A stretch of 11,928 bases of DNA. Source: Methanomicrobiales archaeon. GTDB lineage: Archaea > Halobacteriota > Methanomicrobia > Methanomicrobiales > Methanomicrobiaceae. The notes beneath the pieces are model-generated. The model made no database searches. It was not told where the DNA came from and saw only the letters and a program-made list of their open reading frames with translations. Shown here one piece after another: positions 1 through 8,638 of this stretch. The stretch is from positions 1-11,928 of the forward strand of contig JAAYIO010000230.1 of assembly GCA_012523385.1 (NCBI GenBank). Reading direction: 5' to 3'. Position 1 is the stretch's first letter. Every line of letters starts with the position of its first letter. Both the position numbers and the translations under genes were made by a program.

Positions 1-636
1 CTGCAGGGCAACCGGGGGTTTACCTTTTCAAATATCGCCGCACTCATCAACTACTCATCCACCTATGCCGTCACCTTCCTGCTCTCCCTGTATCTCCAGT
101 ATATCCGGCTCCTCTCTCCACAGGCAGCAGGCTCCATCCTTCTTGCACAACCCCTCCTTATGGCGGTAACAGCACCTTTCGCAGGCAAACTCTCAGACAG
201 AATCGAACCCCGCGTACTCGCAACCGCTGGCATGACCATCGTCACCTTCTGCCTCTTTCTGCTCTAGTTTATCGTGGTGGATACGCCACTTCTCGTTATA
301 GTGACGATACTGATGGTGCTCGGACTCGGGTATGGCATCTTCTCATCCCCCAATATGAATTCCATCATGAGCTCGGTTGAAAACAAACAGGCGGGCATTG
401 CCTCTGCCACCGCCGCTACCATGCGGGTACTGGGACAGAACCTTTCCATGGCCGTTACGATGGTGATATTCTCTATGGTGATAGGAACCGTCATCATCAC
501 GCCGGGTGTGACCGGAGAACTCCTTTCCGCAACGCATTATGCCTTTATCGTCTTCGGATTTCTTTGTGCAACAGGTATCTGGTTCTCTGCGGTGCGGGGC
601 AACCTCCGGGGTGAACCGTCAGACCAGCGCAGATAA
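1..636 (+). pseudogene. MFS transporter (drug:H+ antiporter-like), 3' part, interrupted by in-frame TAG
   Basis: Frame 1 is open from the first base to TAA at 634-636, apart from a single TAG at 265-267. The roughly 210 residues seen are the C-terminal half of a major facilitator transporter: several hydrophobic helices, a cytoplasmic loop motif AGKLSDRIEPR (about residues 62-72) typical of the MFS inter-helix loop, and a tail resembling the 14-helix DHA2/EmrB-QacA drug exporters (NQ/SGIASATAATMRVLGQ region). Such proteins exchange protons for toxic compounds across the cytoplasmic membrane; the substrate cannot be told from this part. The TAG falls inside a helix (LFLL-stop-FIVV), so a truncated product would lack the last four or so helices and should be non-functional. 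No frameshift is present. The 5' end lies outside the window. The family call is firm, the subfamily less so. A pyrrolysine readthrough is unlikely in a membrane helix, and TAG ends the neighbouring RND gene. Confidence 0.8.
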
Positions 637-689
637 TCTTTACCGGGAACATGAGACAATTTGCGTATCATTCTGCGTTCTGCCCCGCA

Positions 690-706
690 GATGAAAATTT
701 TTCATC
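690..706. terminator. A/T-rich perfect palindrome between convergent genes
   Basis: GATGAAAATTTTTCATC has two 8-base arms around one central T. It lies 54 bases past the stop of the MFS gene and about 190 bases past the stop of the RND exporter on the other strand. Its position between convergent genes and its T-run suggest a transcription end signal for the plus-strand gene. It could instead be a protein-binding palindrome; the sequence alone does not decide. Confidence 0.35.
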
Positions 707-836
707 GCATGAAATACCTGTGCAATTGAGAAACCATCCTTAACAATGAATTGAATGGCATTGGTGCAAACTCAGTTTCTCTGGTATCCTTCTTAATCAT
801 CTGCAGGTCATGACGATGTGTAGCAAAAGAGCAACG

Positions 837-843
837 AAAAAAA
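837..843 (-). terminator. T-tract terminator of the RND gene
   Basis: On the minus strand seven consecutive T lie about 55 bases past the TAG stop of the RND exporter. They are preceded by CGAAC, which can pair with GTTCG close to the stop codon. Archaeal RNA polymerase terminates at T-runs, so this is the probable 3' end of the transcript. Confidence 0.45.
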
Positions 844-896
844 CTGTTCGTGCAGAATCAAAGTGAGATCCTGCATCCTTTTTTGTGCGAACGACT

Positions 897-3146
897 CTAA
901 AAAGCCCTTGCAGGCTTTCTGTCTGCAAGCCAGTCCTGCATTCTGCTCATAATGGCGAGCACCGCAGGCATCACAAGAATCGCACCCATAAGAGAGAAGG
1001 CCACCGTGATCACGGTCACCAGACCGAAGTTTGACATGATGGGGAACTCGGAGAGCGTCAGAGCAGAGAACCCGAAAACCGTAGTCAGACCGGAGATGGT
1101 AATCGCTGTTCCAATCTTCTGGATACTCATCTGGATTGCTTCGTGGCACAAGAGCCCGTTTTTGCGTTCCTCCTCATACCGCTCCATAATCAGAATGGTA
1201 TACTCAGACGCAACACCGATGGTCATCGCACCGAGGGTCGCAGTGAGGAGGTTGTACTCCAGTCCGAGTACATACATGATGACTGAATTCCACCCGACAA
1301 TCATAATGATTGGGATAACCGGTGTGATAGCTGTCGCCTTCCGGTAGATCAAGAGGAGGAAGATGAATATCAGGCCGAATCCCGCCAGATTCATCTTACT
1401 CTTGGTATCGCTGATCTCGTCGACCATGTCACCAAAGAGCGTCAGGGGGCCGGTGAAGCCCACCGTCATACCGGGGTCATTTCTGTACCACTCAAGGTCA
1501 GAACGCATCTTACTAAGAAGCTCATTCATGCCGTTTAAGTCCAGAGCCTCAGTGGAAAACTCAACAACCGCTTCCATCTGGCCGTCCGTATACCGCGACA
1601 GCGTAGTTTCAGGAACGAGTTTCAGAAGTGCCGCAATCTGTTCACGGTCCTGGGGAAGAACACCGCCATTCATTGAGACAAGAACGCTTGCAATACTCGT
1701 TTTGCCGGTGATCTCACTATGTTTTAGCGATTCATATTCGCTAAATCCATGAATCCATCGCAACGTATCAGGTTCAAAGATATTATCCGTGCGCACCACG
1801 AGCGATATCGTGGAGCTTGCCCCCATCGCGCTGCTCATTTTCGCCATGCTCACCTTGGCGGGCATTGTCGGCGGTACCATCGCATCCTCTTCGGTATTGA
1901 TGATAATTCTGTCATCAAGGAAGATGCCGACCACCGCAATACACCCCACAAGAAGGAGCACCCCCACCGGATAGTTAGAAATCCATCTGGCTATCTTCCC
2001 AAGCAGAATGTCATAGCGCTCCATCAGGGGTATCTTATTTCCCTTGCCGTTTTTGTGAGGTTTTTGATCAATCGGCCGGTAATTCACCAGCTTTCCAAAG
2101 GTGGGAACGATGACAAGCGCACAGATATAGCAGGAAAGAACACCGACCACGCAGATGATAGCAAAGTCCATCACCATCGGAAACGGTGACATGGTAAGCG
2201 CGATGAAACCAAGTAAGGTGGCTACCATTGCAATTGCTACCGCACTGCCTGACTGGGTGATAGTGGTATAGACCGCTTTGTCAATGGATCCTCTTCGCAC
2301 CTCTTCATCGAACCGCGTCTGGAACTGAATGGCGTAATCGATACCAATACCGATCATCACCGGGAAGGCGGCTATCACCATCATACTGAGCCCGGTGCCT
2401 GTTGCACCCATCACCCCAAAGGAGACGAGGACACCCATCGCCACAATCCCTACCGGCAGGAAACGGTAGCGGACATGTCCAAAGAGAATGGCCATCGCAA
2501 TGACCATCAAAAGCATGGCAAGACCGATCAGCATACCGGTGGATGTCCCCATCGACACCATCATCTCATCAGCAAATGCTGCTGTACCCGTAATCGTCAC
2601 AGATGTTCCGGGTGGTGGAGAATGACCTGCTACTACCGAACGAATATTGTGGAGGGCGGCGGTGGCAGCGGAGTGGGAAAGACCGGGTTGCAAAACCACC
2701 TGCATCAGGGTCATGGTACCGGTCGTCGCGGCTCCGGGGACAATATTTTTATGCTCGTCAACAAAGCTTTTTATCTCTGCTTCAGACCCGGGAATGACCC
2801 CGCCGTTATAGATATCAAACAGATTAACGACACTCGATACCGAGACCACCTGATATTCATTCTCAATATCCTCTGAGAGAACGCGGAGATAGTCCATCGT
2901 CTGGGGCATATATACTCCATCGCCCTCGAACATGAGAATGACAGAATTTGAGCTGTACGTTTCCTCATAGTGTTTAATGAGAGAACCTGATGGTGTGGTG
3001 ATGTCCACATAGGTCTCGGTACCGGTCTTCATGGTGACACCGGACGCAAAGAAGATCATCAGCAGGATCACGCCAATGACTACTGCTGCTACGGTCTTTG
3101 GGTGATTAATTATGGAATTGGCCAGAACGGCAAATGGTGACTGCAT
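897..3146 (-). CDS. RND superfamily exporter, HAE3/MMPL type
   Basis: Complete membrane transporter of about 749 residues from the chosen ATG at 3144-3146. It shows the duplicated RND plan: one helix (about 18-37), a large extracytoplasmic domain (about 40-200), five helices (about 202-349), then the same order again (helix about 392-411, external domain, five helices about 587-734). Helix 4 carries the acidic-Tyr pair of MMPL/HAE3 proteins (GIGIDYAIQF, Asp270-Tyr271), and the equivalent helix 10 has GVASEYTILI (Glu648-Tyr649). These residues normally relay protons in the family. Each is followed by a basic/acidic loop (TRFDEEVRRG; MERYEEERKNG). Known relatives export lipids, hopanoid-like molecules or drugs; the substrate here is unknown. 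An upstream ATG (3228-3230) or TTG (3231-3233) would add about 28-29 residues of non-membrane sequence without a ribosome binding site, so I prefer the internal ATG preceded by GAGTGA. It ends with TAG and has no internal defect. It is convergent with the MFS gene. Confidence 0.88.
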   Translation of the reverse strand: MQSPFAVLANSIINHPKTVAAVVIGVILLMIFFASGVTMKTGTETYVDITTPSGSLIKHYEETYSSNSVILMFEGDGVYMPQTMDYLRVLSEDIENEYQVVSVSSVVNLFDIYNGGVIPGSEAEIKSFVDEHKNIVPGAATTGTMTLMQVVLQPGLSHSAATAALHNIRSVVAGHSPPPGTSVTITGTAAFADEMMVSMGTSTGMLIGLAMLLMVIAMAILFGHVRYRFLPVGIVAMGVLVSFGVMGATGTGLSMMVIAAFPVMIGIGIDYAIQFQTRFDEEVRRGSIDKAVYTTITQSGSAVAIAMVATLLGFIALTMSPFPMVMDFAIICVVGVLSCYICALVIVPTFGKLVNYRPIDQKPHKNGKGNKIPLMERYDILLGKIARWISNYPVGVLLLVGCIAVVGIFLDDRIIINTEEDAMVPPTMPAKVSMAKMSSAMGASSTISLVVRTDNIFEPDTLRWIHGFSEYESLKHSEITGKTSIASVLVSMNGGVLPQDREQIAALLKLVPETTLSRYTDGQMEAVVEFSTEALDLNGMNELLSKMRSDLEWYRNDPGMTVGFTGPLTLFGDMVDEISDTKSKMNLAGFGLIFIFLLLIYRKATAITPVIPIIMIVGWNSVIMYVLGLEYNLLTATLGAMTIGVASEYTILIMERYEEERKNGLLCHEAIQMSIQKIGTAITISGLTTVFGFSALTLSEFPIMSNFGLVTVITVAFSLMGAILVMPAVLAIMSRMQDWLADRKPARAF

Positions 3147-3170
3147 GCTATCACTCGGTTTTATTATTGG

Positions 3171-3180
3171 TACTATATGT
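3171..3180 (-). promoter_or_regulatory. Possible TATA box of the RND gene
   Basis: The minus strand reads ACATATAGTA, centred about 29 bases upstream of the chosen ATG. At the usual archaeal spacing this would start the transcript within a few bases of that ATG, giving an almost leaderless mRNA. It supports the start at 3146 over the longer form. It was judged by eye only. Confidence 0.3.
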
Positions 3181-3873
3181 GGTTGTTCAGGAGATCCACA
3201 GATGGAAGGGCAAACCGAACCATCGGGCATCAACTGTTGTTACTTAAGAAACAACAACGTCTGAGATATTAAAAGGTGCACACAGTGCCATGATAAAACA
3301 GAGAATAGTGCCAAAATAGGTGAGACCCTATGAAATGCAGGGAATGCCGGTGCATTAAATAATGGAGCATACGGATGGAGATTTCGTTGGCGATAGCATG
3401 AACGACACCATATCTTTTAGATCAGCTAAGCGCGGATAAAACGGTCATTACGGTTCAGTTCTGCGGTGGAAAAATCGATGGGGGAGAGGTCTGTTTCATA
3501 CTTCACAACAATCGCTTGCCTGTCTATACCCCCATTAATACAAAGCAAAAAAATCAATACCACCTCACCGGTCGACTGCATCATTTCATGATATAGTCCC
3601 TCATTTTGGGCGAATTGGAGATTTCAATCCTTAATAAAAGGTGAAATGTCCCACAAAATAGTATCCGGTTTTCATATACCCCTCCGCCTGAAATCCGCTT
3701 CGATACAACGATATAAACGGGGGAGAAACCTTTGTCAGGACAAGGAATACCGCAGATTAGCATGAGATTCTTATGACATTTCTACAACGGTTTCACCGAC
3801 CACAGGTTCACTTTGCAGACCACTCATTTATAGTCACAGAAAGACGGAATCATTGTATGCAGGGAAAAACCCC

Positions 3874-3880
3874 CTATACA
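3874..3880 (+). promoter_or_regulatory. Probable TATA box of the sbcDC operon
   Basis: CTATACA would place the transcript start near 3902-3906, just ahead of the GGAGG ribosome binding site and about 25 bases before the start codon. TTTATA boxes also occur at 3827-3832 (longer leader) and at 3895-3900. The last would start the RNA beyond the ribosome binding site and is less likely to be used. Confidence 0.35.
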
Positions 3881-3882
3881 AC

Positions 3883-3893
3883 CCCAAATTGGG
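3883..3893. promoter_or_regulatory. Palindrome CCCAAATTGGG in the sbcD promoter, possible operator
   Basis: Five-base arms CCCAA and TTGGG around one A sit between the probable TATA box and the ribosome binding site. A regulator bound here could block initiation. Short palindromes arise by chance, and no second copy was seen in the window. Confidence 0.25.
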
Positions 3894-3913
3894 ATTTATA
3901 CCATTTATCTAAA

Positions 3914-3930
3914 GGAGGGAGAGGCATCTG
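3914..3930 (+). promoter_or_regulatory. Ribosome binding site and CTG start codon of sbcD
   Basis: GGAGG (3914-3918) is followed by nine bases and then CTG. The next gene, sbcC, uses the same GGAGG plus nine-base spacing before its ATG. An in-frame TAA at 3910-3912 rules out any start further upstream, and no ATG, GTG or TTG lies between that stop and the CTG. The CTG is therefore where translation of an intact SbcD must begin. Confidence 0.75.
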
Positions 3931-5169
3931 AACGTCCTTCATACCGCCGACTGGCACCTTGGCATGACGCTCTGCGGACGTCGCCGGGACACGGAGGCAG
4001 AAGCATTTCTCACGTGGCTTGCGGGAGTCATACGTCAGGAGAGAGTTGACCTCCTCCTTGTGACCGGCGATGTCTTTGATAACGCAACCCCATCTGCCCG
4101 CTCGCAGACACTCTATTACCAGTTCCTGACTCAGGCATCAGCGGCTGGCTGTCGCCATATCATCATTACCGCGGGAAACCATGATTCGCCTGCATTCCTC
4201 GAAGCGCCGCAGGAGATTCTTGAGGCCCTCAATATTCATATCGTGGGAGCCGTGAGTGAAGGAAAGCCGGGTGCCACCTTTCTTCTGACCACCGCAGACG
4301 GAGAACCGGATCTTATCGTAGCCGCAGTTCCCTATCTCCGGGACAAAGATATCAGGCGGTCGGCACCCGGAGCGTCCAGTCAGGAGCGGTCAGCACTCAT
4401 GAGAGACGGGGTACGTTCCCTTTATCGTGATGCATGGGATGCAGCCTGTGCTGTGCAACCCGCCGCCGGGCCAGCGGTGCCGGTGATCATCACCGGCCAT
4501 CTCTTCGCCGCCGGAGGGAAAACCATCGATGGCGACGGAGTTCGTGACCAGATCGCGGGCTTTATTGAACGGGTCGGTGCGGATATTTTTGCAGAAGATG
4601 CTGCCTATGTAGCCCTCGGTCACCTCCATGTACCTCAGACGGTGGCCGGCATTGAGACCATACGCTACCCCGGGTCCCCCATGCCCGTCGGATTCGGGGA
4701 GGCTGAGCAGCAAAAGCAGGTGATTCTTGTGACCACCACACCGGGAATGCCTGCGGTCGTGCGTCCCGTTCCGGTTCCTCAGTTTCACCGGCTCGCCACC
4801 ATTCAGGGAGATCTTTCGACCATCCGCCGCACGATATACGATCTCAAAATGACCGGCCGCCCAATCTGGGCCGAGGTGATATACACCGGTGCCGCCATTC
4901 AGGGCGATTTGATGGGAGAAGTGTCTGCAATGGTAAAAGGGACGCTGATTGAAATCCTGAAGGTCAAGGATGCCCGTCTCGTATCTGCGGCGCTTTCAGC
5001 CTACCAGTCCTGCGAAGAGCTTGCAGAACTAACCGAGACCGAGGTGTTTGAACGCTGTATGGAGACCGCGGAGGTTCCCTCCGACCAGCAGGAACGGTTG
5101 ATGGATGCGTTCCAGGAGATCCTCAGGGATATGGACACCGATGAACCCCGCGGAGGAAAAAAGGCATGA
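3928..5169 (+). CDS. sbcD: SbcD, nuclease subunit of the SbcCD DNA end-processing complex
   Basis: Calcineurin-like metallophosphoesterase of 413 residues that, with SbcC, makes the ATP-dependent exonuclease and hairpin endonuclease used in repair and replication of palindromes. From the CTG start the protein opens with NVLHTADWHLG, the first metal motif (Asp8-x-His10). It continues with GDVFD (about 47-51), GNHD (83-86), GHL (His191) and GHLH (His232, His234). These are all the expected metal and catalytic motifs in order, and the length is normal for the family (about 400). The first ATG, at 3964, would remove Asp8 and His10 and give a dead nuclease. CTG is a very rare initiator and differs from ATG by one base, so it may be a mutation or base error. 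The stop TGA overlaps the sbcC ATG as ATGA, indicating translational coupling. The call rests on strong motif agreement. Confidence 0.93.
   Translation: MNVLHTADWHLGMTLCGRRRDTEAEAFLTWLAGVIRQERVDLLLVTGDVFDNATPSARSQTLYYQFLTQASAAGCRHIIITAGNHDSPAFLEAPQEILEALNIHIVGAVSEGKPGATFLLTTADGEPDLIVAAVPYLRDKDIRRSAPGASSQERSALMRDGVRSLYRDAWDAACAVQPAAGPAVPVIITGHLFAAGGKTIDGDGVRDQIAGFIERVGADIFAEDAAYVALGHLHVPQTVAGIETIRYPGSPMPVGFGEAEQQKQVILVTTTPGMPAVVRPVPVPQFHRLATIQGDLSTIRRTIYDLKMTGRPIWAEVIYTGAAIQGDLMGEVSAMVKGTLIEILKVKDARLVSAALSAYQSCEELAELTETEVFERCMETAEVPSDQQERLMDAFQEILRDMDTDEPRGGKKA
5152..5168 (+). promoter_or_regulatory. Ribosome binding site and ATGA overlap for sbcC
   Basis: GGAGG (5152-5156), inside the end of sbcD, lies nine bases before the sbcC ATG (5166-5168). 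That ATG shares bases with the sbcD stop TGA. This arrangement fits matched synthesis of the two subunits. Confidence 0.75.
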
Positions 5170-8100
5170 GAATTCTAAAAATTCGGCTGAAAAACCTCAA
5201 CTCGCTTGCCGGAAGCTGGGAGTTTGACCTCACCGGCGATGCTTACACGGCAGACGGGATATTTGCAATCACAGGGCCTACAGGCGGCGGGAAGACTACC
5301 ATTCTTGACGCCATGTGCCTCGCCATGTACGCGTGCACGCCCCCGTTATAAACCATCAGTCAGTCAACCAATGCGATTATGCCCCGCCAGTCATCGGAAT
5401 GCAGTGCCGAGGTTGAGATTGCTACATCCGGCGGGATATACCGCTGTACATGGGCACAGGACCGGGCATACGGTAAGCCGGACGGTGCATTGCAACCATC
5501 ACGTCACGAGATTGCAGATGCACGCACCGGAAAGATTCTCACCACCCGGAAACGTGAGGTAGCAAAGTTGGTCGAGGAGTTGACCGGCATGGACTACGAC
5601 CGGTTCACGCGTTCAGTGATGCTCGCACAGGGTGATTTTGCGGCGTTTTTAAACGCCTCACCGGATGACCGCTCGCCTCTTTTAGAGCAGATCACGGGAA
5701 CAGAAGTCTACTCCAGAATATCTATGGCGGTCCATCAGCGGAGACGCGATGAGCAGGAAAAACTCAAGGTGCTTGAGGCGGAAGGGAGCGGGATTACACT
5801 CCTTCCGGATGAAGAGATGGTTGCACTCCGAGAAGAGGAGGCAACCCTTATACAGCAGACAGATTCCCTGCAGGAACTTATTCGGCTCAGCAGGACAGGT
5901 ATCACCTGGCATCAGGAGCGAACGAGAATTGCCCGCGTCATCAGCGAGACGGAACGCGAACAAGCAGACTGGGCCGAAGAACGTGCTGTAGCAGAAGAAC
6001 CGCTCAAACGCCTCCAGAGAGGGGAAACGGCGGCCACGTTGGAAGGAGACTATCGCCGGGTGACAACGCTCCGCGAAGGCGAGGAGAAGGATAAGGCATC
6101 CCTCACTCGGCTTGAAGCAGCGTTACCGGCAAAAAAAGAGATGGCCCTGGAGGCAGAGGCGAGCGTCCAGATCCAGGAAAAAGCACTCAGGGATGCACAG
6201 GAACAGGCAGAACTGGCCGCACCAATCTTACGCACAGTGCGGGCCCTTGACCTGCAAATGGGGGTTGCAGAAGACCGCCTCCGGGAACTGCGCAGGGAAA
6301 CAGAGAAAGCAGACCGTGACTGGGAAACGGCCCGGAAAGAATTGTTAGAGGCAGCAAAAGCAGGTGACATGACTCTGGCATCGGCGGAGAACGCGATATG
6401 GTTCCTTAACGAGCACGACATCACAGGAGATCCAACCGCTGTTTCTGGTACCCTTACCACCATCGCTGCACTGGTGACAGATGCCATCCCCGGTGATACC
6501 TCACGGCCCATTCACCCGGAAGCCGCACAGATCTCTGCCGACGCAGAAAAAAAGGTTGATTCGTTAGAGAAAGCCCTGACAGGAGTGATTTGGTACGCAG
6601 ATCCTGAAACCCTCCGGACAAAGACCGCTGTCTCTCAGGATCAGATAACTCAGCTGAACATGCTCTTAGAACGCCTCAGAGATGGTGCAGATGATGAAAG
6701 ACAGAGCGCTGAGCTTACCAAACGCATCCACGATAAAACCGAGGAGGGCACACGAAACCGGACGGCACAGGAAGCCTGCACCCGCGAACGGGAAACACAG
6801 GAACGCCTTGCAGACCAGATGGAGGAGACCGTCCGTCTGGCGGCTCGTGTACGTGATCTGGAAGATGAACGTTCTTATCTGAAAACAGGCGAACCCTGCC
6901 CTCTCTGCGGGGCTATTGACCATCCGTATGTACAGGACATTGCAACGCTGCCCCGTGCAGCAGACGAAGATCTTAAACGGGAACGGGCAGCGGTCATCGC
7001 ACTCAGGAATAAAGAAAATACGCTTCTTGTTACGGTCGCACGATGTGAAAGCGACGTAAAGGCGGCTAAAGAGGCACTCGCTACCATCCGGGAACGTGAG
7101 GAATACCGCGAAAATGCCTGGAAAGAGGGATGCCGCATCTGGGCTCTTGACCCAAATGCAAAGGACCGGGAAGAGGCTGTGCATGCGGCTCTTCGTACCG
7201 CAGACCAGACCATCAAACTCTATGACAGGGCAGAAAAAGCCATCCGTGTTCTGAAAGAGCAGATACAGGCCATCCATACCCTCATCAGATGCTGTCATCA
7301 GGCAATCGAGAGATTTGGCGTTGCAGAGAGCTACGCATTACGCCGTGCTTTGCAGCAAACAGACCTGCAAAAACTCAGGGAGGAACGCAAAAATCTCTTC
7401 GGTGAGGCCAGCCCGGACGAGACCGAGCACCAGTTCGCCCGGACAATACGGGAGAAACAAGGAGTTTGCAAGGCAGCTGAGGAGCACCACCGAAAACTGG
7501 TTCAGGAGTATGCAGGGCTGGAGGGGGAGGCAAAAACCCTCCGGACAGCTATCCAGACGCAGGGTGAGGAACGAAAAGAGGCAGAAGAGCGGTTTGAAGA
7601 AACCGTATTTAATGCCGGATTCTTTGGAGAAGAGGACTTTGCCGCGGCCCTCCTTACACCGGACAAGGCAAAAGCCCTCAGAGACATACGCGATAATCTT
7701 GAGCGGTGGCAGGCGGGACTTGCAGCACGGCATGCAACCGCACTGAAAGAAGCAGAGGCGCACCGCTCCTCAGCAAGCCCTGCAAAGGACGAAGATACCC
7801 TCACCAAAGACCTGCAGAAACACACCAAAGCAGAACAGGAGGCAAATACCCGCAGGGGTGAAATCCGCCAGCAGCTCAGGCGGCAGGAAGAGGAAGAAGC
7901 CCGGTATGCCGGACAGCAGGCAAAGATTCTTCTACAACAAACTGAGACTGCCCGGTGGAGCGAACTCCACGCCCTCATCGGATCAGCAGACGGAAAGAAG
8001 TTCCGGAACTTTGCACAGGGACTTACCTTTGCGGTGATGATTGCATCCGCAAACCGCCAATTGCAGGCAATGACCGACCGCTATCTTCTGATTCAAAGCC

Positions 8101-8471
8101 CGGAACTGCCTCTTGAACTCGCGGTAACTGACAACTATCAGGGAGGCACCATTCGCTCGACAAGAAACCTCTCCGGAGGCGAGAGTTTTCTCGTCAGTCT
8201 GGCACTCGCCCTCGGTCTCGCTTCGATGGCATCCGGCAAAATAAAGGTAGATTCCCTCTTCCTTGACGAAGGGTTCGGAACACTGGACGCAGACGCCCTT
8301 GAGATGGCTCTTTCCACCCTCTCGTCCCTGCGTAATCAGGGAAAAATAATCGGCGTCATCTCTCACGTACCCGCCTTAAACGAGCGTATCGGAACGGTCA
8401 TCAAAATAAAAAAGGAGAGCGGCGGGAGAAGTACCGCAAACGGGCCCGGAGTGACCCGGCGTCGTGCCTGA
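5166..8471 (+). pseudogene. sbcC: SbcC, SMC/Rad50-like ATPase, interrupted by in-frame TAA at codon 62
   Basis: The frame spans 1,101 codons including one internal TAA (5349-5351), close to bacterial SbcC length (about 1,050). SbcC is the ATPase partner that holds DNA ends and drives SbcD. Seen in order: Walker A GPTGGGKTT (residues 37-45), a conserved N-lobe stretch (DYDRFTRS...QGDFAAFLNA, about 140-162), a long charged coiled coil, the zinc hook CPLC (Cys578 and Cys581) in mid-protein, a second coiled coil, signature LSGGE (1002-1006), Walker B ending LFLDE (Asp1034-Glu1035), and a final ISH motif. The similarity is to bacterial SbcC rather than archaeal Rad50. The TAA lies in TPPL-stop-TISQS; by family comparison this position aligns with an ordinary residue (Ser in E. 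coli SbcC, from memory). Termination yields 61 residues. The next in-frame ATG, at 5379, has no ribosome binding site and its product would lack Walker A. The gene is either inactivated or carries a sequence error; everything else is intact. Confidence 0.92.
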
Positions 8472-8490
8472 GAAAACGATCTTTCCCCGA

Positions 8491-8514
8491 TCAAAATACT
8501 TTGATATCTTTTTT
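8491..8514 (+). terminator. Hairpin plus T-tract after sbcC
   Basis: TCAAA-ATAC-TTTGA (8491-8504) forms a short stem and is followed within a few bases by six T (8509-8514), 20 bases after the sbcC stop. A second T-run at 8547-8552 could act as a backup. This is the likely end of the sbcDC transcript. Confidence 0.5.
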
Positions 8515-8612
8515 CTGCTAAAATGGTTGACAGTGATCTCATCTTCTTTTTTGACCGGAAAGACCTGATGTCCAGCTTTCTGTATTTCGAATTTTGTGGT
8601 GTGGATATACCC

Positions 8613-8629
8613 AAAAAGAGAAAAAAAAG
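8613..8629 (-). terminator. T-rich terminator of the small PEF-CTERM gene
   Basis: The minus strand reads a run of eight or more T, then CTC, then five T, beginning about 10 bases past the TAA stop of the small PEF-CTERM gene. It faces the sbcC terminator, as expected for convergent genes. Confidence 0.55.
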
Positions 8630-8638
8630 AAGAGGATA

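Larger units (their letters stand above)
3147..3927. other. Gene-poor interval between divergent RND and sbcD genes
   Basis: About 780 bases separate two divergent genes. The right end holds the sbcD promoter elements and the left end the RND promoter. The middle has no recognisable protein, tRNA or rRNA. Two short minus-strand reading frames (3763-3581, 60 codons; 3584-3426, 52 codons) overlap by ATGA. The last 35 or so codons of the second have coding-like composition (many CTC, TCC, ATC, GAC, CTG). Neither has a convincing ribosome binding site or a known family. An isolated imperfect inverted repeat, ATTTCA (3621-3626) with TGAAAT (3642-3647), lies inside the first frame. The interval may contain gene remnants. 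Confidence 0.5.

Noticed and set aside
265..267. Pyrrolysine at the MFS TAG codon
   Set aside because: TAG is the normal stop of the RND gene, the site is a membrane helix, and neighbouring genes have TAA and TGA lesions of the same kind.
3621..3647. ATTTCA...TGAAAT element, reminiscent of a CRISPR repeat end (ATTTCAATCC)
   Set aside because: Only one copy exists in the window, with no spacers or second repeat, so it is not an array. The resemblance is short and could be chance.
6666..7298. 210-codon minus-strand frame inside sbcC
   Set aside because: It is an antisense shadow of sbcC coding sequence with no recognisable domain.
5379..8471. SbcC starting independently at the ATG at 5379
   Set aside because: There is no ribosome binding site, the frame continues uninterrupted upstream into the Walker A region apart from one codon, and the product would lack Walker A.
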